This document shows positions 15,554 to 24,592 of a stretch of DNA of 50,608 bases, in pieces (position 1 is the stretch's first letter; the number at the start of each line of letters is the position of its first letter). The DNA is taken from IMG/VR virus record IMGVR_UViG_3300048597_000651, positions 1-50,608 of that record; one strand, 5' to 3'. Under the pieces are notes generated by a model, which saw only the letters and a program-made list of their open reading frames with translations, had not been told where the DNA came from and did no database searches. Source of the stretch: a virus. The position numbers were made by a program, and so were the translations under genes.

Positions 15554-18172
15554 TCATGGCACCAACCCCGTTTCTTCGTCCCACCCATCCGGCTTCTCCA
15601 GCACGGGCACCACGTAGCACCGGCAGCCTGGATGCGCGCCAGGACGCTCATATCGCTTGTCGGTCTCAGGATCGACAAAGGGTGATCCAATGGGGCGCAT
15701 CTGCCCCACGAGCCGGCCACACACCGGACACACGCCATCATCCTGCACGCTGTTCCACATGTTGCCCCACACGCCGGCGGCCTCCCACGCCAGGTGGTTG
15801 CCAGCGGCAAAAGCGTTGGTCGTCTCGCTCTGCGCAATCAAGCGCGCGCGCTTGGGGTCGTCGATGAGCGCGTTGACGCGCTGGGTAAGCGCCGGCAACG
15901 CTTCGCCGGCTTTGATCCAGTCTGCGACCGCAACGCGAATGTCTGCAACGGTCGTTGCCTGCAACTGTTTGATGAGCCTGCCGGCATTCGCGCGCGCCCA
16001 CGACTCTGCCGCCGTATTGACCAGCGACCAATCCACGCTGGCGCGCAAGCCGGCAGAGATGACACCAGGCGCATCGCCGGCCCTACCGCGCGCCTCATCC
16101 GTGCCGTGCGTGATCGAACGCAACAGCCACACAAACACCGCCGGCAGCAGGATCACGATGAAGGATTGCCAGAACGATGCGCCGGTCGACATGCTGCTCG
16201 CGGCCGGCGGAACAGGCGCAGGATCATCGGCGCGCTTTGATCGCCCCTGCGAAGCGGCCAACGCGTCAATGTAGGCGTGCCAAAGTTCGGGATTGTCAGC
16301 CGCTATCGCTTCGGCCTGCGCTTGATCTCCAGCGGCCAACGCGCCGCTGATGAGTGCCAGTTTCGCCGCCAGATCATCCGTCATGCCGTCCTCGATCTTG
16401 CGCCGCCCCGCCGTCGGATGCTGTTCACCCTTCGACAGGGTCAACGCTTTTGGGATGTCTCGTGTTCGGAATATCTTGTTGATGTCGCTGGCGTTGTTTG
16501 CCAGTGCGAGCGCGCCACGGATGCGCTTTTGCACTGATAGCGGTATCGCGCCGGCGCTCACTGCCGGCGGCTCACAGTCGGGTTTTTTTCCGTCCCACAA
16601 TCTCCGCACCGATTTCTCGCGCCAGTGATCCAGAGCGAGTTTGGTAAATGCCGGCGGCACGTCGTCTTTGGCCGTTGCACTGGCCGGCGTGTCGTCCTGC
16701 GGTGCGTCTGCACCATCCCCGCCATCATCGCCGGCAAATGGCGCGAGTTGCGCCGGTGGTGACGCAAGGGGCGAAACAGCGGGCGAAACAGCGGGCGGCG
16801 GCGGATTAAACAGATCATCGAGCAGGATCGGCGCACCGGACACGATGATGAACGGTTTGGCGTTGGCGATGGCCGGCTGACCCTCTTTCGCGCGCCACAC
16901 GTTGATGTCGATCACGCCGTTTTGAAGCTGCGTTTGCATCAGCGCTGCCGCTGCGGCTTTGTCTTCCTCCGGCCCAATATTCACGAAACGCCACACCAGC
17001 GGCAATTTGGTCTGGCGTTGCACGATGCCGGTGAAAAGGTTTTGCAGATACTGCGTCAGCGGCCCAATGCCGAAGCGGTACATGCTGTTTTCCTGCCCTT
17101 CGAGAAACCCCTTGCCGCCGAGTCCCGCGCCGGCCACCAGCCCCAGCTCGCTGGGCAGGAAACCAAACGCGTAGCAGGTCATGCGCAACATCCACTCGTC
17201 GAATGCGTTCGACGCGGCAGCATCTGGCCGGCGAAATTCATACACCGGCTGCCCGCCGCCCGGGCTGGGCAGGAACTTGATGCGGCGCAGCTTCTCGACG
17301 TTGCCGGCCAGGAGTGCATCGATGTAGTTCTGAAACGTCTCGATCTGCTCAGGCGTCCAGTCGGAAGGTAGAAACGCGAATGCCTCCGGCACGTTGGTTG
17401 TGTCCCAGTACGACGTGGCGGCGAACTGCCGGCGCAGCGCCTCATTGATGCGCAGGATCAAAAACTCAATCGGGCTTTTGCCGTAGGGGCTGGATGCGCT
17501 CGTGTTGAACGGGCGATACAGCAGGCGGTCGGCGGTGAACCACTGCCAGTTGCGCCCCTTGATGGCCTGCATGTACGCCGGCACGGGCGCGCGCGGGATG
17601 CGTCCACGCTGGTCGAGCAGCGGGCGAATCGTGCTACCGTCGATCTGCTCCACGCTCACGATTTGGCCGCCGGCGTCCTGATCGATCCACAGGCTCACCG
17701 CGTCATACACCAGCAGATCCTCGAGCACCGCGTTGCACCACGCATCGAACTCCGTCATGCCGTCAGGCTTGCGCCAGAATGCGCGCAGCGCGTCGATCTC
17801 GCCGGCGTAGTCGGTTTTGTCAGCCAGATCGCCCTTCTGGATGTCCCATTCCAGCGAGCGAATCTCGCGCTTCACCGCCTCAATCACGATGCGCACGGCG
17901 TCTGACACATCGGCGAAGTTTTTGAGTTGCGCAAACGGCATCTGCCCATACCCGCTGCGCGGCGTCATATACAGGTTGATGCCGGACTGGTAGTCGAACA
18001 CGCGTGGCTTTTCAGCGGCGTCGGCAAAGGGCGGCAGGGGAATGCCAGGGGTGAACACGCCGTTCGCGCCCCACGCGCCGGCGTAGGCTTGCGCCATCTG
18101 CGTGCCCGTCTGCGTGCCGGCGGGAGCCGCGCTCGTTGCATCGGTTGCATCGTTGATCTCGTTATTCGCCAT
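15554..18172 (-). CDS. Portal protein fused to a MuF-like head morphogenesis domain, 872 aa
   Basis: Residues 1-460 form a portal: GYGQMPFAQLKNFADVSDAV, then DAVSLWIDQDAGGQIVSVEQIDGSTIRP, YRPFNTSASSPYGKSPIEF and GKGFLEGQENSMYRFGI. A Pro/Ala-rich linker follows, then a charged helical region with a possible membrane-like stretch (FIVILLPAVFVWLLRSI). The last 100 residues are MuF-like with a zinc-type pattern: VCPVCGRLVG, then RPGAHPGCRCYVVPV. Portal and MuF are usually separate neighbours, so this is a fusion. It starts inside the terminase stop. Confidence 0.85.
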   Translation of the reverse strand: MANNEINDATDATSAAPAGTQTGTQMAQAYAGAWGANGVFTPGIPLPPFADAAEKPRVFDYQSGINLYMTPRSGYGQMPFAQLKNFADVSDAVRIVIEAVKREIRSLEWDIQKGDLADKTDYAGEIDALRAFWRKPDGMTEFDAWCNAVLEDLLVYDAVSLWIDQDAGGQIVSVEQIDGSTIRPLLDQRGRIPRAPVPAYMQAIKGRNWQWFTADRLLYRPFNTSASSPYGKSPIEFLILRINEALRRQFAATSYWDTTNVPEAFAFLPSDWTPEQIETFQNYIDALLAGNVEKLRRIKFLPSPGGGQPVYEFRRPDAAASNAFDEWMLRMTCYAFGFLPSELGLVAGAGLGGKGFLEGQENSMYRFGIGPLTQYLQNLFTGIVQRQTKLPLVWRFVNIGPEEDKAAAAALMQTQLQNGVIDINVWRAKEGQPAIANAKPFIIVSGAPILLDDLFNPPPPAVSPAVSPLASPPAQLAPFAGDDGGDGADAPQDDTPASATAKDDVPPAFTKLALDHWREKSVRRLWDGKKPDCEPPAVSAGAIPLSVQKRIRGALALANNASDINKIFRTRDIPKALTLSKGEQHPTAGRRKIEDGMTDDLAAKLALISGALAAGDQAQAEAIAADNPELWHAYIDALAASQGRSKRADDPAPVPPAASSMSTGASFWQSFIVILLPAVFVWLLRSITHGTDEARGRAGDAPGVISAGLRASVDWSLVNTAAESWARANAGRLIKQLQATTVADIRVAVADWIKAGEALPALTQRVNALIDDPKRARLIAQSETTNAFAAGNHLAWEAAGVWGNMWNSVQDDGVCPVCGRLVGQMRPIGSPFVDPETDKRYERPGAHPGCRCYVVPVLEKPDGWDEETGLVP

Positions 18173-19694
18173 GCTGTCCTCCTTGTTGCGTCTCTTCGTT
18201 CTGCATGCGCTCCATCTGCGATTGCGCGTGCTGCACCCACCCTGGCGTGCCGCTCGACATCATTGCAAACACCCCGCTGACGGCATCCACGCGATCATCG
18301 TGTGCCGCAAACGGGAATGCGCTCATCTCCTCCACCCAATCCGCGATCCATGTGTCGTCGTTGACGGTTTCCCGAACCAGCGCGAGCTTGCCCATCTCGG
18401 CGCGGTCGGCCACCGGCTGGGCGCGCGCGATTTTGTCGGTGTGCACATCCACCGCGCGCAGGGCGATGTTGACCAGTTCCTTTTCTCGCATCAGTTCCTG
18501 CACCATCGGCGCGCCGTGGGCCTTAGCCTCGACACCATGCCGCGTGTCGCGCTCGTCGAGCATCAGCTCCTTGACCATCCTGCGCGCATCGGGGCTTTCC
18601 ATTTTGCCGGCGCGACCACGTCGCAGATACAGCATGCCATCTGCGCCAAATGCCCCAGCAATCGTGGCGGTGTTGTCGGCCTGTTGTTTGAGGCTGTATG
18701 CCAGGTCGTAATAACGCACCCAGCGCAAGCCCGCCGGCGCCGCATCGACAATGCGCAGCCACGGCTTTTTGAAAATAGAGCCTTCAGCGGGGCGCGGCTT
18801 CTGTTGGTATTTTGCCAACCACGAACGTTCACTCACGCCGCGAATGGCGTTGAGTTCTGCCAGCGGCCAGCGCGCCGGCCACAACGCATCGCCGCTTTTG
18901 CGTCCAAGCGGGTCGGCGTCTTCGGCGATGGCGGGCAGTGTGACCACCTGCCATCGTTCACCTTTGCGCGTTGCATCGTTGAGCAGCCGGCCGGCGAGAT
19001 CGTCCTCATGCCATCGCTGCATCATGCAGATGATGGCGCCGCCAGGCTCTAAGCGCGGGCGGATTGTGTCGGTATACCAGGTGTAGACGCTTTCGCGCGC
19101 GGCCATGCTGTCAGCCTCCTCGGCTTTGCCGATGGGGTCGTCGATGATGATGACGCGCGCGCCCTGCCCCGTCGGCGACCCACCCACACCCACAGCGAGC
19201 ATGGCAGGGCGCGTGTGCTTGTGCAGCGTCCACCGCTGCACAGTGGCGTTGTCGTCGCTGAGTTGCGTCAGCGGGAACAGGTTCTGATATGACTCCATCT
19301 CGATCATGTTGCGGACGTTGCGGCTGAATGTGTAGGCCAGTTCGGCAGTGTGACTCGTCACCATGAACTGCTGCGACCTGTCGCGCCCCAGGCACCACGC
19401 CGGCCACAACTCGCTTGTCAACTTCGATTTGCCGTGTCTGGGCGGCGCAAAAATCATCAGGCGCTTCACATCGCCCCGTTCCACCCGCTCCAGCCATTCG
19501 GCAATGTGCGCCAGATGCGACGCCGGCTCATACGACGAATCCACCAAATGGACAAAGTCCATCAGGTGCCGGCGCGCCAGCTCGCGCTGTGCCTCCTCAC
19601 GGCGATTTCGCTCCCTTCTGTCCAGTTCCGCCCGCGCCTGCAACGATGGCACGGAGTTCGTCGTCACTGAGGTCGGCAAGCTCGCTCCAGGCAT
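18162..19694 (-). CDS. terL: Terminase large subunit
   Basis: The ATPase domain has Walker A in FAPPRHGKSKLTSE, Walker B in ARVIIIDDPIGKAEEADS, and a coupling segment GGAIICMMQRWHEDDLAGRL. The nuclease domain has YYDLAYSLK (Asp), GVEAKAHG (Glu) and FAAHDDRVDAVSGVF (Asp pair). The reading frame is open up to 19955, but that part overlaps terS and is only basic Ser/Arg-rich residues, so I place the start at ATG 19694; a GTG at 19652 or ATG at 19562 is also possible. The protein packages DNA into the prohead. It overlaps the portal start. Confidence 0.88.
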   Translation of the reverse strand: MPGASLPTSVTTNSVPSLQARAELDRRERNRREEAQRELARRHLMDFVHLVDSSYEPASHLAHIAEWLERVERGDVKRLMIFAPPRHGKSKLTSELWPAWCLGRDRSQQFMVTSHTAELAYTFSRNVRNMIEMESYQNLFPLTQLSDDNATVQRWTLHKHTRPAMLAVGVGGSPTGQGARVIIIDDPIGKAEEADSMAARESVYTWYTDTIRPRLEPGGAIICMMQRWHEDDLAGRLLNDATRKGERWQVVTLPAIAEDADPLGRKSGDALWPARWPLAELNAIRGVSERSWLAKYQQKPRPAEGSIFKKPWLRIVDAAPAGLRWVRYYDLAYSLKQQADNTATIAGAFGADGMLYLRRGRAGKMESPDARRMVKELMLDERDTRHGVEAKAHGAPMVQELMREKELVNIALRAVDVHTDKIARAQPVADRAEMGKLALVRETVNDDTWIADWVEEMSAFPFAAHDDRVDAVSGVFAMMSSGTPGWVQHAQSQMERMQNEETQQGGQHGE

Positions 19695-19974
19695 CTTCGT
19701 CGGCGCGCTCAAACCCGATGGTTTGTTTCGGCTTGCCGATGAGGTATTCGTAGATTTGCTGCCGCGCCCGCGCGCGGACTTGCCCGTCTCCCTCGGTCGT
19801 CGCGTCCTTGAGGTTGACCTCGACGACTTTGCGGAAGTCCTCTTCGTCGATGACCGCCGCGATGATCGCGAGCCGCGCGGCTTCGCGGGCTTTCGGCGCC
19901 CGCCCGCCGATGCCTTTGTGCCCTTCGACAAATTGCCCTTTTTCGTTGCGCTCACTCACATCAACCTCTGTCAT
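19597..19974 (-). CDS. terS: Terminase small subunit candidate, 125 aa
   Basis: The protein begins MTEVDVSERNEKGQFVEGHK, then a basic GGRAPKAREAARL, helices (IIAAVIDEEDFRKVVEVNLK) and a C-terminal SELADLSDDELRAIVAGAGG. This arrangement (a Gly-rich basic N-terminus and helices) and its place directly upstream of terL match small terminase or packaging-associated proteins. It would recognise the packaging site. The start follows a weak hairpin GCCAG-TTAT-CTGGC at 19980-19993. Confidence 0.65.
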   Translation of the reverse strand: MTEVDVSERNEKGQFVEGHKGIGGRAPKAREAARLAIIAAVIDEEDFRKVVEVNLKDATTEGDGQVRARARQQIYEYLIGKPKQTIGFERADEDAWSELADLSDDELRAIVAGAGGTGQKGAKSP

Positions 19975-20194
19975 CCACGCCAGTTATCTGGCAAAACTGG
20001 TCTCTACATTAAATCGTATACGTGTATACAATATTGTTGCGCCGGCCATCGGGAGGCGTTGGGCGGACGGCGGATGGTGCGTCGCAGGGCTGCCAGAAAG
20101 CTCGCCCTGTGCGCCGATGAGGCATCCGCGATACGTGTAGCGATCCTGCCGCACTGCGCTCCCGAATGGCTGTATCTCATGGCCGCATTTGCCA
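19975..20194. promoter_or_regulatory. Gene-free stretch with operator-like repeat and candidate promoter for terS
   Basis: This 220-base gap separates terS from the virion accessory genes. It holds GTATACGTGTATACAAT at 20016-20032, two self-complementary GTATAC units around GT, closely resembling the operator at 27895-27910. On the minus strand a weak promoter can be read as TTGTAT (20031-20026), 17 bases, TGTAGA (20008-20003), which would drive terS. The rest of the gap shows no gene. Confidence 0.45.
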
Positions 20195-20500
20195 CTACAC
20201 CCCCGCCGGCTGCACCACGAACACCTTGTCGCGCGATGCCATGCCGATGCCGGTCGAGAAGAATCGATACGTATATCGTCCTGGCAGCGCAACAGGCCAA
20301 TCCACGTAATATTTGCCCTGCGCGCTTTTCTGCACGATGTCTGGATATGTGTGCTCGATCACACTGCCAGCAGGCGTGCGGATGCGAAACGTGACGGTTG
20401 TCGGGTCCACCAGCGCGCCAGTCGCCGTGTCGCTAAACTCGCACGACAAGCGCACCAGATTGCCCAACTCGAATGTATTGACATCGCCTGCCATGCTCAC
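20195..20500 (-). CDS. Beta-sandwich virion accessory protein, 101 aa
   Basis: The pattern FELGNLVRLSCEFSDTATGALVDPTTVTFRIRTPAG, then QKSAQGKYYVDWPVALPGRYTYRF is a small Ig-like beta-sandwich of the kind found near phage packaging or capsid genes. It could be a decoration protein or a fibre component. Coupled to the upstream gene by ATGA. Confidence 0.62.
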   Translation of the reverse strand: MSMAGDVNTFELGNLVRLSCEFSDTATGALVDPTTVTFRIRTPAGSVIEHTYPDIVQKSAQGKYYVDWPVALPGRYTYRFFSTGIGMASRDKVFVVQPAGV

Positions 20501-20997
20501 CTCACTATTTCCTCTACGAGCATCGCGCGCGACAACGACCGCTCACCAAGCGAAAGCGCGTATGCCCGGTCTTCACTGAATGCGATGCGATATCGCTGCG
20601 TCTCACGCAGCAAAGCGAAGCTTGCACCGCCTGAAACAACCACACTGGCAACGAGCGTCTGGCTGTCCTGCGTGGCGTTCAACGCTGCCAGGATGGAGAT
20701 CGCGCCGGCGGCGCTCAGAGTGTCATCGTCCTGCGTTGCACTCAGCGCGCCGGCCACCACCACCGACACAGACGCGCTCAGTGTGTCGTCGGCTGCCGTG
20801 CTGTTTAGCGCCCCACTAACCGCAACGGCCACACTGCTGCTGAGCGTGTCGTCGCCGGCGACAGATGACAGCGCGCCGGCCACATCCACCGTCGCCGATG
20901 CAACGAGCGCGTGATCGTCCTGCGTCGCGTTGAGCGTGGCATTGATGCCACCACCCGCCGGCGCGAGCAGGTTGTTCAGGAGCAGCGTGAGCAGCAT
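20497..20997 (-). CDS. Repeat protein with ~24-residue beta repeats, 166 aa
   Basis: About five to six repeats of the form (A/S)GAL(N/S)ATQDDDTLSAS(V/A)xV occupy residues 15-120. Such repeats are frequent in phage fibre or decoration proteins next to the terminase. The start is a hydrophobic MLLTLLLNNLLAP and the end (SLGERSLSRAMLVEEIVR) is not repetitive. The repeats differ at DNA level, so they look old rather than newly duplicated. Function unknown, probably virion surface. Confidence 0.65.
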   Translation of the reverse strand: MLLTLLLNNLLAPAGGGINATLNATQDDHALVASATVDVAGALSSVAGDDTLSSSVAVAVSGALNSTAADDTLSASVSVVVAGALSATQDDDTLSAAGAISILAALNATQDSQTLVASVVVSGGASFALLRETQRYRIAFSEDRAYALSLGERSLSRAMLVEEIVR

Positions 20998-21016
20998 GGG
21001 TTACAGATCAGACAGA

Positions 21017-21415
21017 TTAGGCGTTGCCGGCATTGATCGTGAAGCCGGTCACGGTGACCGTCTGACTCACGGCGATGCTGGTGTTGTCGAGCTGCGCATC
21101 GCCCGTGCCAATGCCGCATGTGCCCTGCATGTGCGTGGTCGTGCCGGCGGTGTCCTTCAGGCGGAAATGGGCGGCGGTGCCCGCAGCCGCGCCCGTGCCC
21201 TGCCAGGTGCCCAGCTTGGTTTTGCTGCCCGATGAAGCCGCATTCATCCAGTCGCTCGGCAGCGCGATCTCGCACAGGAGCGTGCCACTGTCGGCGGCAG
21301 CGCAGTTGGCCGGCGCTGCGCCGGAGCGAATCTGGAGCTTGGGCGACGTGCCGATGGTGCTCTCCACCTGATCGAGCCGGTTGTTGCGAACCCCGACGGA
21401 ATACTGAATTGCCAT
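21017..21415 (-). CDS. Putative virion accessory protein, 132 aa
   Basis: Starts MAIQYSVGVRNNRLDQVEST and continues with IRSGAAPANCAAADSGTLL, a pattern known from phage proteins encoded beside fibre and packaging genes; the C-terminal VSQTVTVTGFTINAGNA is beta-rich. A single small gene within a row of virion surface genes. Exact function not known. Confidence 0.65.
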   Translation of the reverse strand: MAIQYSVGVRNNRLDQVESTIGTSPKLQIRSGAAPANCAAADSGTLLCEIALPSDWMNAASSGSKTKLGTWQGTGAAAGTAAHFRLKDTAGTTTHMQGTCGIGTGDAQLDNTSIAVSQTVTVTGFTINAGNA

Positions 21416-21423
21416 GTGTTACC

Positions 21424-22812
21424 TCACTTGAATAAAACGTTGACGACGATCTCGTTTGCCGCGACGGCGCCGGTGTCGTTGTCGGCGACGCCGGTCGTTA
21501 GCGCATACGCAATGCCGGTAGCAAATGCAATGCCCATGCCGCCGGTGTCCAGCACGAAGCCGGCGCCGGCAGTGTTGCCAGGAATCGGCAGCGTCAGCAC
21601 TGGCGTGTCGGTGCCGACGGTCGGCGCCGTCGCTTTGTTGTAGAGCTTCAGATAGCGCACGGCGGCGTTTGTGTTCATCGCGATGATCGTAAACACCTGG
21701 CCGGCGCTGCCCTTCGCGCTGGTGGCGTTGGTCGATGCCGCACTGATGACGCGGGAGATGCTGAGTCCGCCGGCGGTGTGCGGCGTGGGCGTGACGGCAA
21801 GGCCGCCCGATGTGTTGACCGCGGCACGCTGGCCGCGTGTGGTGGCATCCTCAATCACGCCGACCGTGGCGCGCTTCGAGTCGATGCGCGGGGCGGCAGC
21901 GTCGTTTTCGGTCAGGGCCGTGCCGGCGGTCTCGTCGAAGATGAAGCCGGCCATGTGAAGGCGCGTCGTGCCATCGGTGAACGCGGCGTTGTCTGCGATG
22001 TTGCCGAGTGTGTTGATTTGACCGGTGCTGTCGGAGGCCACCGTCACGCGCAAGGTGTTGGCGCTCGATGTGCCGTTGTTGGCGGCAGCCGTGCCGCCGG
22101 CCACCTGCGCGATGTTGACCGACTGGTTGGCGGTCAGCGCACCAATGACGTTGGAGCCGGCCGGCAGCGGCGCATCCAACCCGACGAGACCGGTCGTTTT
22201 GGTGGCGCGCAGGCTGACCACTGCGGTGCCGGTGCCGGTGACCGAACAGCGCGCGCGCACCGATGCCAGTCCGCTCATCTCGGCCTGCCACTGGCCGTTG
22301 GCGGTGGTGGTGCCGGCAGCGGTCAACACGCCGGCAAACGACAGGATCGGCAGCGCAAACCAGTTCGAACCATCAAGCGTGCCTTCGACAATCACCGTGC
22401 CCGTCCAGGTGCCGGTGATCTGCACGCCGAGCGTCGCATCGGCGTTGAGGCCGGAGAGCGTGACGGCGTTGGCCGTCGAGCTGGTAGAGAGGTTTTGCGC
22501 AGTCGTCGCGGCGTCGGCTTCGCTGCGCACGCGATCCCACGTCGCGCCGTTCCAGCCCATCAGGTGCGCGGCCACCGCCGGCGCAGTGGGGTTGGCCGTG
22601 GCGTCAGCAAGCGCGGCAGCCGCCGGCAGTTCGCTGTCGATGGGCAGCCCGTTCGATGCGTCCACATCGCGCAGAACGCCATCCGAACCAAAGCCGACCT
22701 TCACGCGCTGCGCTTTCACGTTGGTCACCCCGCCGCCGTTGAGCGTGGTGAGGTCATCTGTGGCGATGACATCGCCGCCCGAACCGGTGTTTAATGTTGT
22801 GTTATCACTCAC
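21424..22812 (-). CDS. Virion surface / fibre-like protein, 462 aa
   Basis: The N-terminus has VIATDDLTTLNGGGVTNVKAQRVKVGFG, a motif commonly found at the start of phage decoration or fibre proteins. The rest is Ala/Thr/Gly-rich beta structure, including VQITGTWTGTVIVEGTLDGSNWF, which resembles a jelly-roll or carbohydrate-binding module. No catalytic motifs. It sits between genes of similar character, so it is probably an adhesin or capsid fibre. Confidence 0.65.
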   Translation of the reverse strand: MSDNTTLNTGSGGDVIATDDLTTLNGGGVTNVKAQRVKVGFGSDGVLRDVDASNGLPIDSELPAAAALADATANPTAPAVAAHLMGWNGATWDRVRSEADAATTAQNLSTSSTANAVTLSGLNADATLGVQITGTWTGTVIVEGTLDGSNWFALPILSFAGVLTAAGTTTANGQWQAEMSGLASVRARCSVTGTGTAVVSLRATKTTGLVGLDAPLPAGSNVIGALTANQSVNIAQVAGGTAAANNGTSSANTLRVTVASDSTGQINTLGNIADNAAFTDGTTRLHMAGFIFDETAGTALTENDAAAPRIDSKRATVGVIEDATTRGQRAAVNTSGGLAVTPTPHTAGGLSISRVISAASTNATSAKGSAGQVFTIIAMNTNAAVRYLKLYNKATAPTVGTDTPVLTLPIPGNTAGAGFVLDTGGMGIAFATGIAYALTTGVADNDTGAVAANEIVVNVLFK

Positions 22813-22850
22813 CGTTTCCTCCTAAGTTGAGCGTTGACATCCTCATTCCT

Positions 22851-23549
22851 TTACCCCACACCCAATAGCGCCAGCGTTTGTTGTTTTGCAGCCCCGCCGC
22901 TGCTCGGCTCAGCGTCAAACGCCGTCACGTCGTCAATATCGACGGTGTATTGAGCCTTCTCGAAATTCGTCATATGGACGATTCCGGCGATGGCCTGATC
23001 GACATTGAGCGCGGCGACGTTGGCACTCACCGTGCCGGCGGTTGTCCAGTTCGCGCCGCCGTCGGTGGAATATTTCCACGTCACAGAGCCGGCCGTTTTG
23101 TTGTAGATGAGGCGGTGGCGATACCACGTGTTAACGGTCAGCGCCAGCGTAATGCCGCTCGCCGTCGCGCCGTTGATTGAATGGTTGTAGCAAAGCTCGA
23201 GCGTGCTGGATGCTCTAACGCCCAGCCACGCCGCGTCGTTGACGCCGGCGACGCCTAGGAATAGCACCGCCTTCGAGCCGGCGGCGTCGTAGCCGCCACT
23301 CGTCCACGACGAGAAGCGCATCTCGGCTTCCAGCACGGTGACGAGCGTTGCCGGCGTGGTGAAGTTCTGAATCCCGATTGCGTAACCGGCGGTATCGGAC
23401 GCCGAAGCCGCCGTTGCGCGCATGCCGTACGAGCCATTGCGCGCCGCGCCGGCCACGGCCGCGAGCGAATAGACGTTTGTAAACGTGCCGTTGCCCCACT
23501 GGGACAAGTCGCCCGTCTCAAACGTAATCGGCCCGGCAATTGTTGCCAT
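22851..23549 (-). CDS. LamG / concanavalin-like domain protein, 232 aa
   Basis: The N-terminus (FETGDLSQWGNGTFTNVY) and GSYGMRATAASA, TWYRHRLIYNKTAGSVTWKYSTDGGANW fit a concanavalin-A/LamG-like jelly roll that binds carbohydrate. It starts just 2 bases after the stop of the upstream gene. It is probably a fibre or adhesin domain acting on host surface sugars. Confidence 0.65.
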   Translation of the reverse strand: MATIAGPITFETGDLSQWGNGTFTNVYSLAAVAGAARNGSYGMRATAASASDTAGYAIGIQNFTTPATLVTVLEAEMRFSSWTSGGYDAAGSKAVLFLGVAGVNDAAWLGVRASSTLELCYNHSINGATASGITLALTVNTWYRHRLIYNKTAGSVTWKYSTDGGANWTTAGTVSANVAALNVDQAIAGIVHMTNFEKAQYTVDIDDVTAFDAEPSSGGAAKQQTLALLGVG

Positions 23550-24545
23550 TTAATTAGGTGCGACGACGCCGGCATTCGGGTATTCGCGCCCATCGACGCG
23601 AAACGTCAGTCGGCACACGCCGAACTGCACGCGGCAGTCACGCTCAATGCTTGCGCGCGCCTCATCGTCAAACCGGTCTGGATACAGGAACCATCCGACC
23701 GTGCGGAATGTGCCGACGCCGAAGGATTGATCGCCGGCGAAGTCGATGACGCGCCCGCAAATGATCCATTCGAGATCGACGTAACCCTCATCGGAGCGGC
23801 CATACCATGTCTCACACGCGCCATCGTTTTGCGCAAGGATGATCGGGCGCTCACCCGTGTCGGTCGTGCGAAGCGGCGGCTGCGCGGCGCATGGCTCAGC
23901 GAAACACAGTAGTCCGTCCCAGTAATGCACCTTGCCGTCGGTCGTTTTGAGCCAGAGCTGATAGTCATGGTCGCCGTGACTGCGCGCCATTGCCGTGCTC
24001 AGAATGTGCGCGATGAAATATGACTCCGCGCCGGCGTCGCTCACCCCATACGCGCCCTTGTAACCGGTGTGGGATTCGCGCACTTGCATGAAAGGTTTGT
24101 GCGCCGAGTTCAGCACCCACTGCGGCGGTGCGTCGCCATGCTCGTGGCCGGTCTCACATCCGTTGACCGTCGCGCCGTGCCATGCAGTCATGCTCTCGCC
24201 GCACTTGCCCACACTGCCCGTTGGCGGCGTGGTGGGATGTGCTTCGTGGGTCGCAGTGGGTGCGATGGTGGGTGCAACGGTGGGTTGAGGGGTTGCGGTC
24301 TGCGCGGGTTGGGTGACGTTTGCGCCGTAGTTGGCTTCGATGTAGGCGCTGAGCGCGCTCACGTCTCGAATGTCCAGCACGCCGTCGTTGTTGAAGTCGG
24401 CGCGTGGGTTGATGCTCGACTGCGCGCTCGTTTGTGCGCTCGTCTGCGCGCTCGTCGTCGTGGTCAGGATCACCGCCAGCATCAAGCCGGCGAAGATGTG
24501 TCTGCCAATGCCAATGCGTTTCCCAATGCGTTTCTGGTTCATCAT
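23550..24545 (-). CDS. Secreted protein with dockerin-like repeat, 331 aa
   Basis: A signal peptide spans about residues 1-33 (basic start, then IFAGLMLAVILTTTTSAQ). Next come TSAQ repeats and a dockerin/EF-hand-like repeat, ADFNNDGVLDIRDVSALSAYI (calcium-binding Asp/Asn spacing). A Thr/Pro-rich linker follows, and then a 200-residue domain with many Cys, His and Trp (GCETGHEHGDAPPQW, YWDGLLCFAEPCAA). I do not recognise the last domain. A signal peptide is unusual within a virion gene row. It may be secreted during infection or attach to the host surface. Confidence 0.7.
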   Translation of the reverse strand: MMNQKRIGKRIGIGRHIFAGLMLAVILTTTTSAQTSAQTSAQSSINPRADFNNDGVLDIRDVSALSAYIEANYGANVTQPAQTATPQPTVAPTIAPTATHEAHPTTPPTGSVGKCGESMTAWHGATVNGCETGHEHGDAPPQWVLNSAHKPFMQVRESHTGYKGAYGVSDAGAESYFIAHILSTAMARSHGDHDYQLWLKTTDGKVHYWDGLLCFAEPCAAQPPLRTTDTGERPIILAQNDGACETWYGRSDEGYVDLEWIICGRVIDFAGDQSFGVGTFRTVGWFLYPDRFDDEARASIERDCRVQFGVCRLTFRVDGREYPNAGVVAPN

Positions 24546-24592
24546 TCACTCCTCTTTGAGTCAATCAAGCCAAGGGCACTCGTCAAAAAACA

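Noticed and set aside
19695-19955. N-terminal extension of the large terminase frame
   Set aside because: The extra 87 residues are Ser/Arg/Lys-rich and coincide with the terS gene in another frame. They look like a shadow rather than a real domain.
19984-20300. Minus-strand frames of about 100 residues upstream of terS
   Set aside because: They cross the operator-like repeat and overlap the real 20195-20500 gene. Composition is shadow-like.
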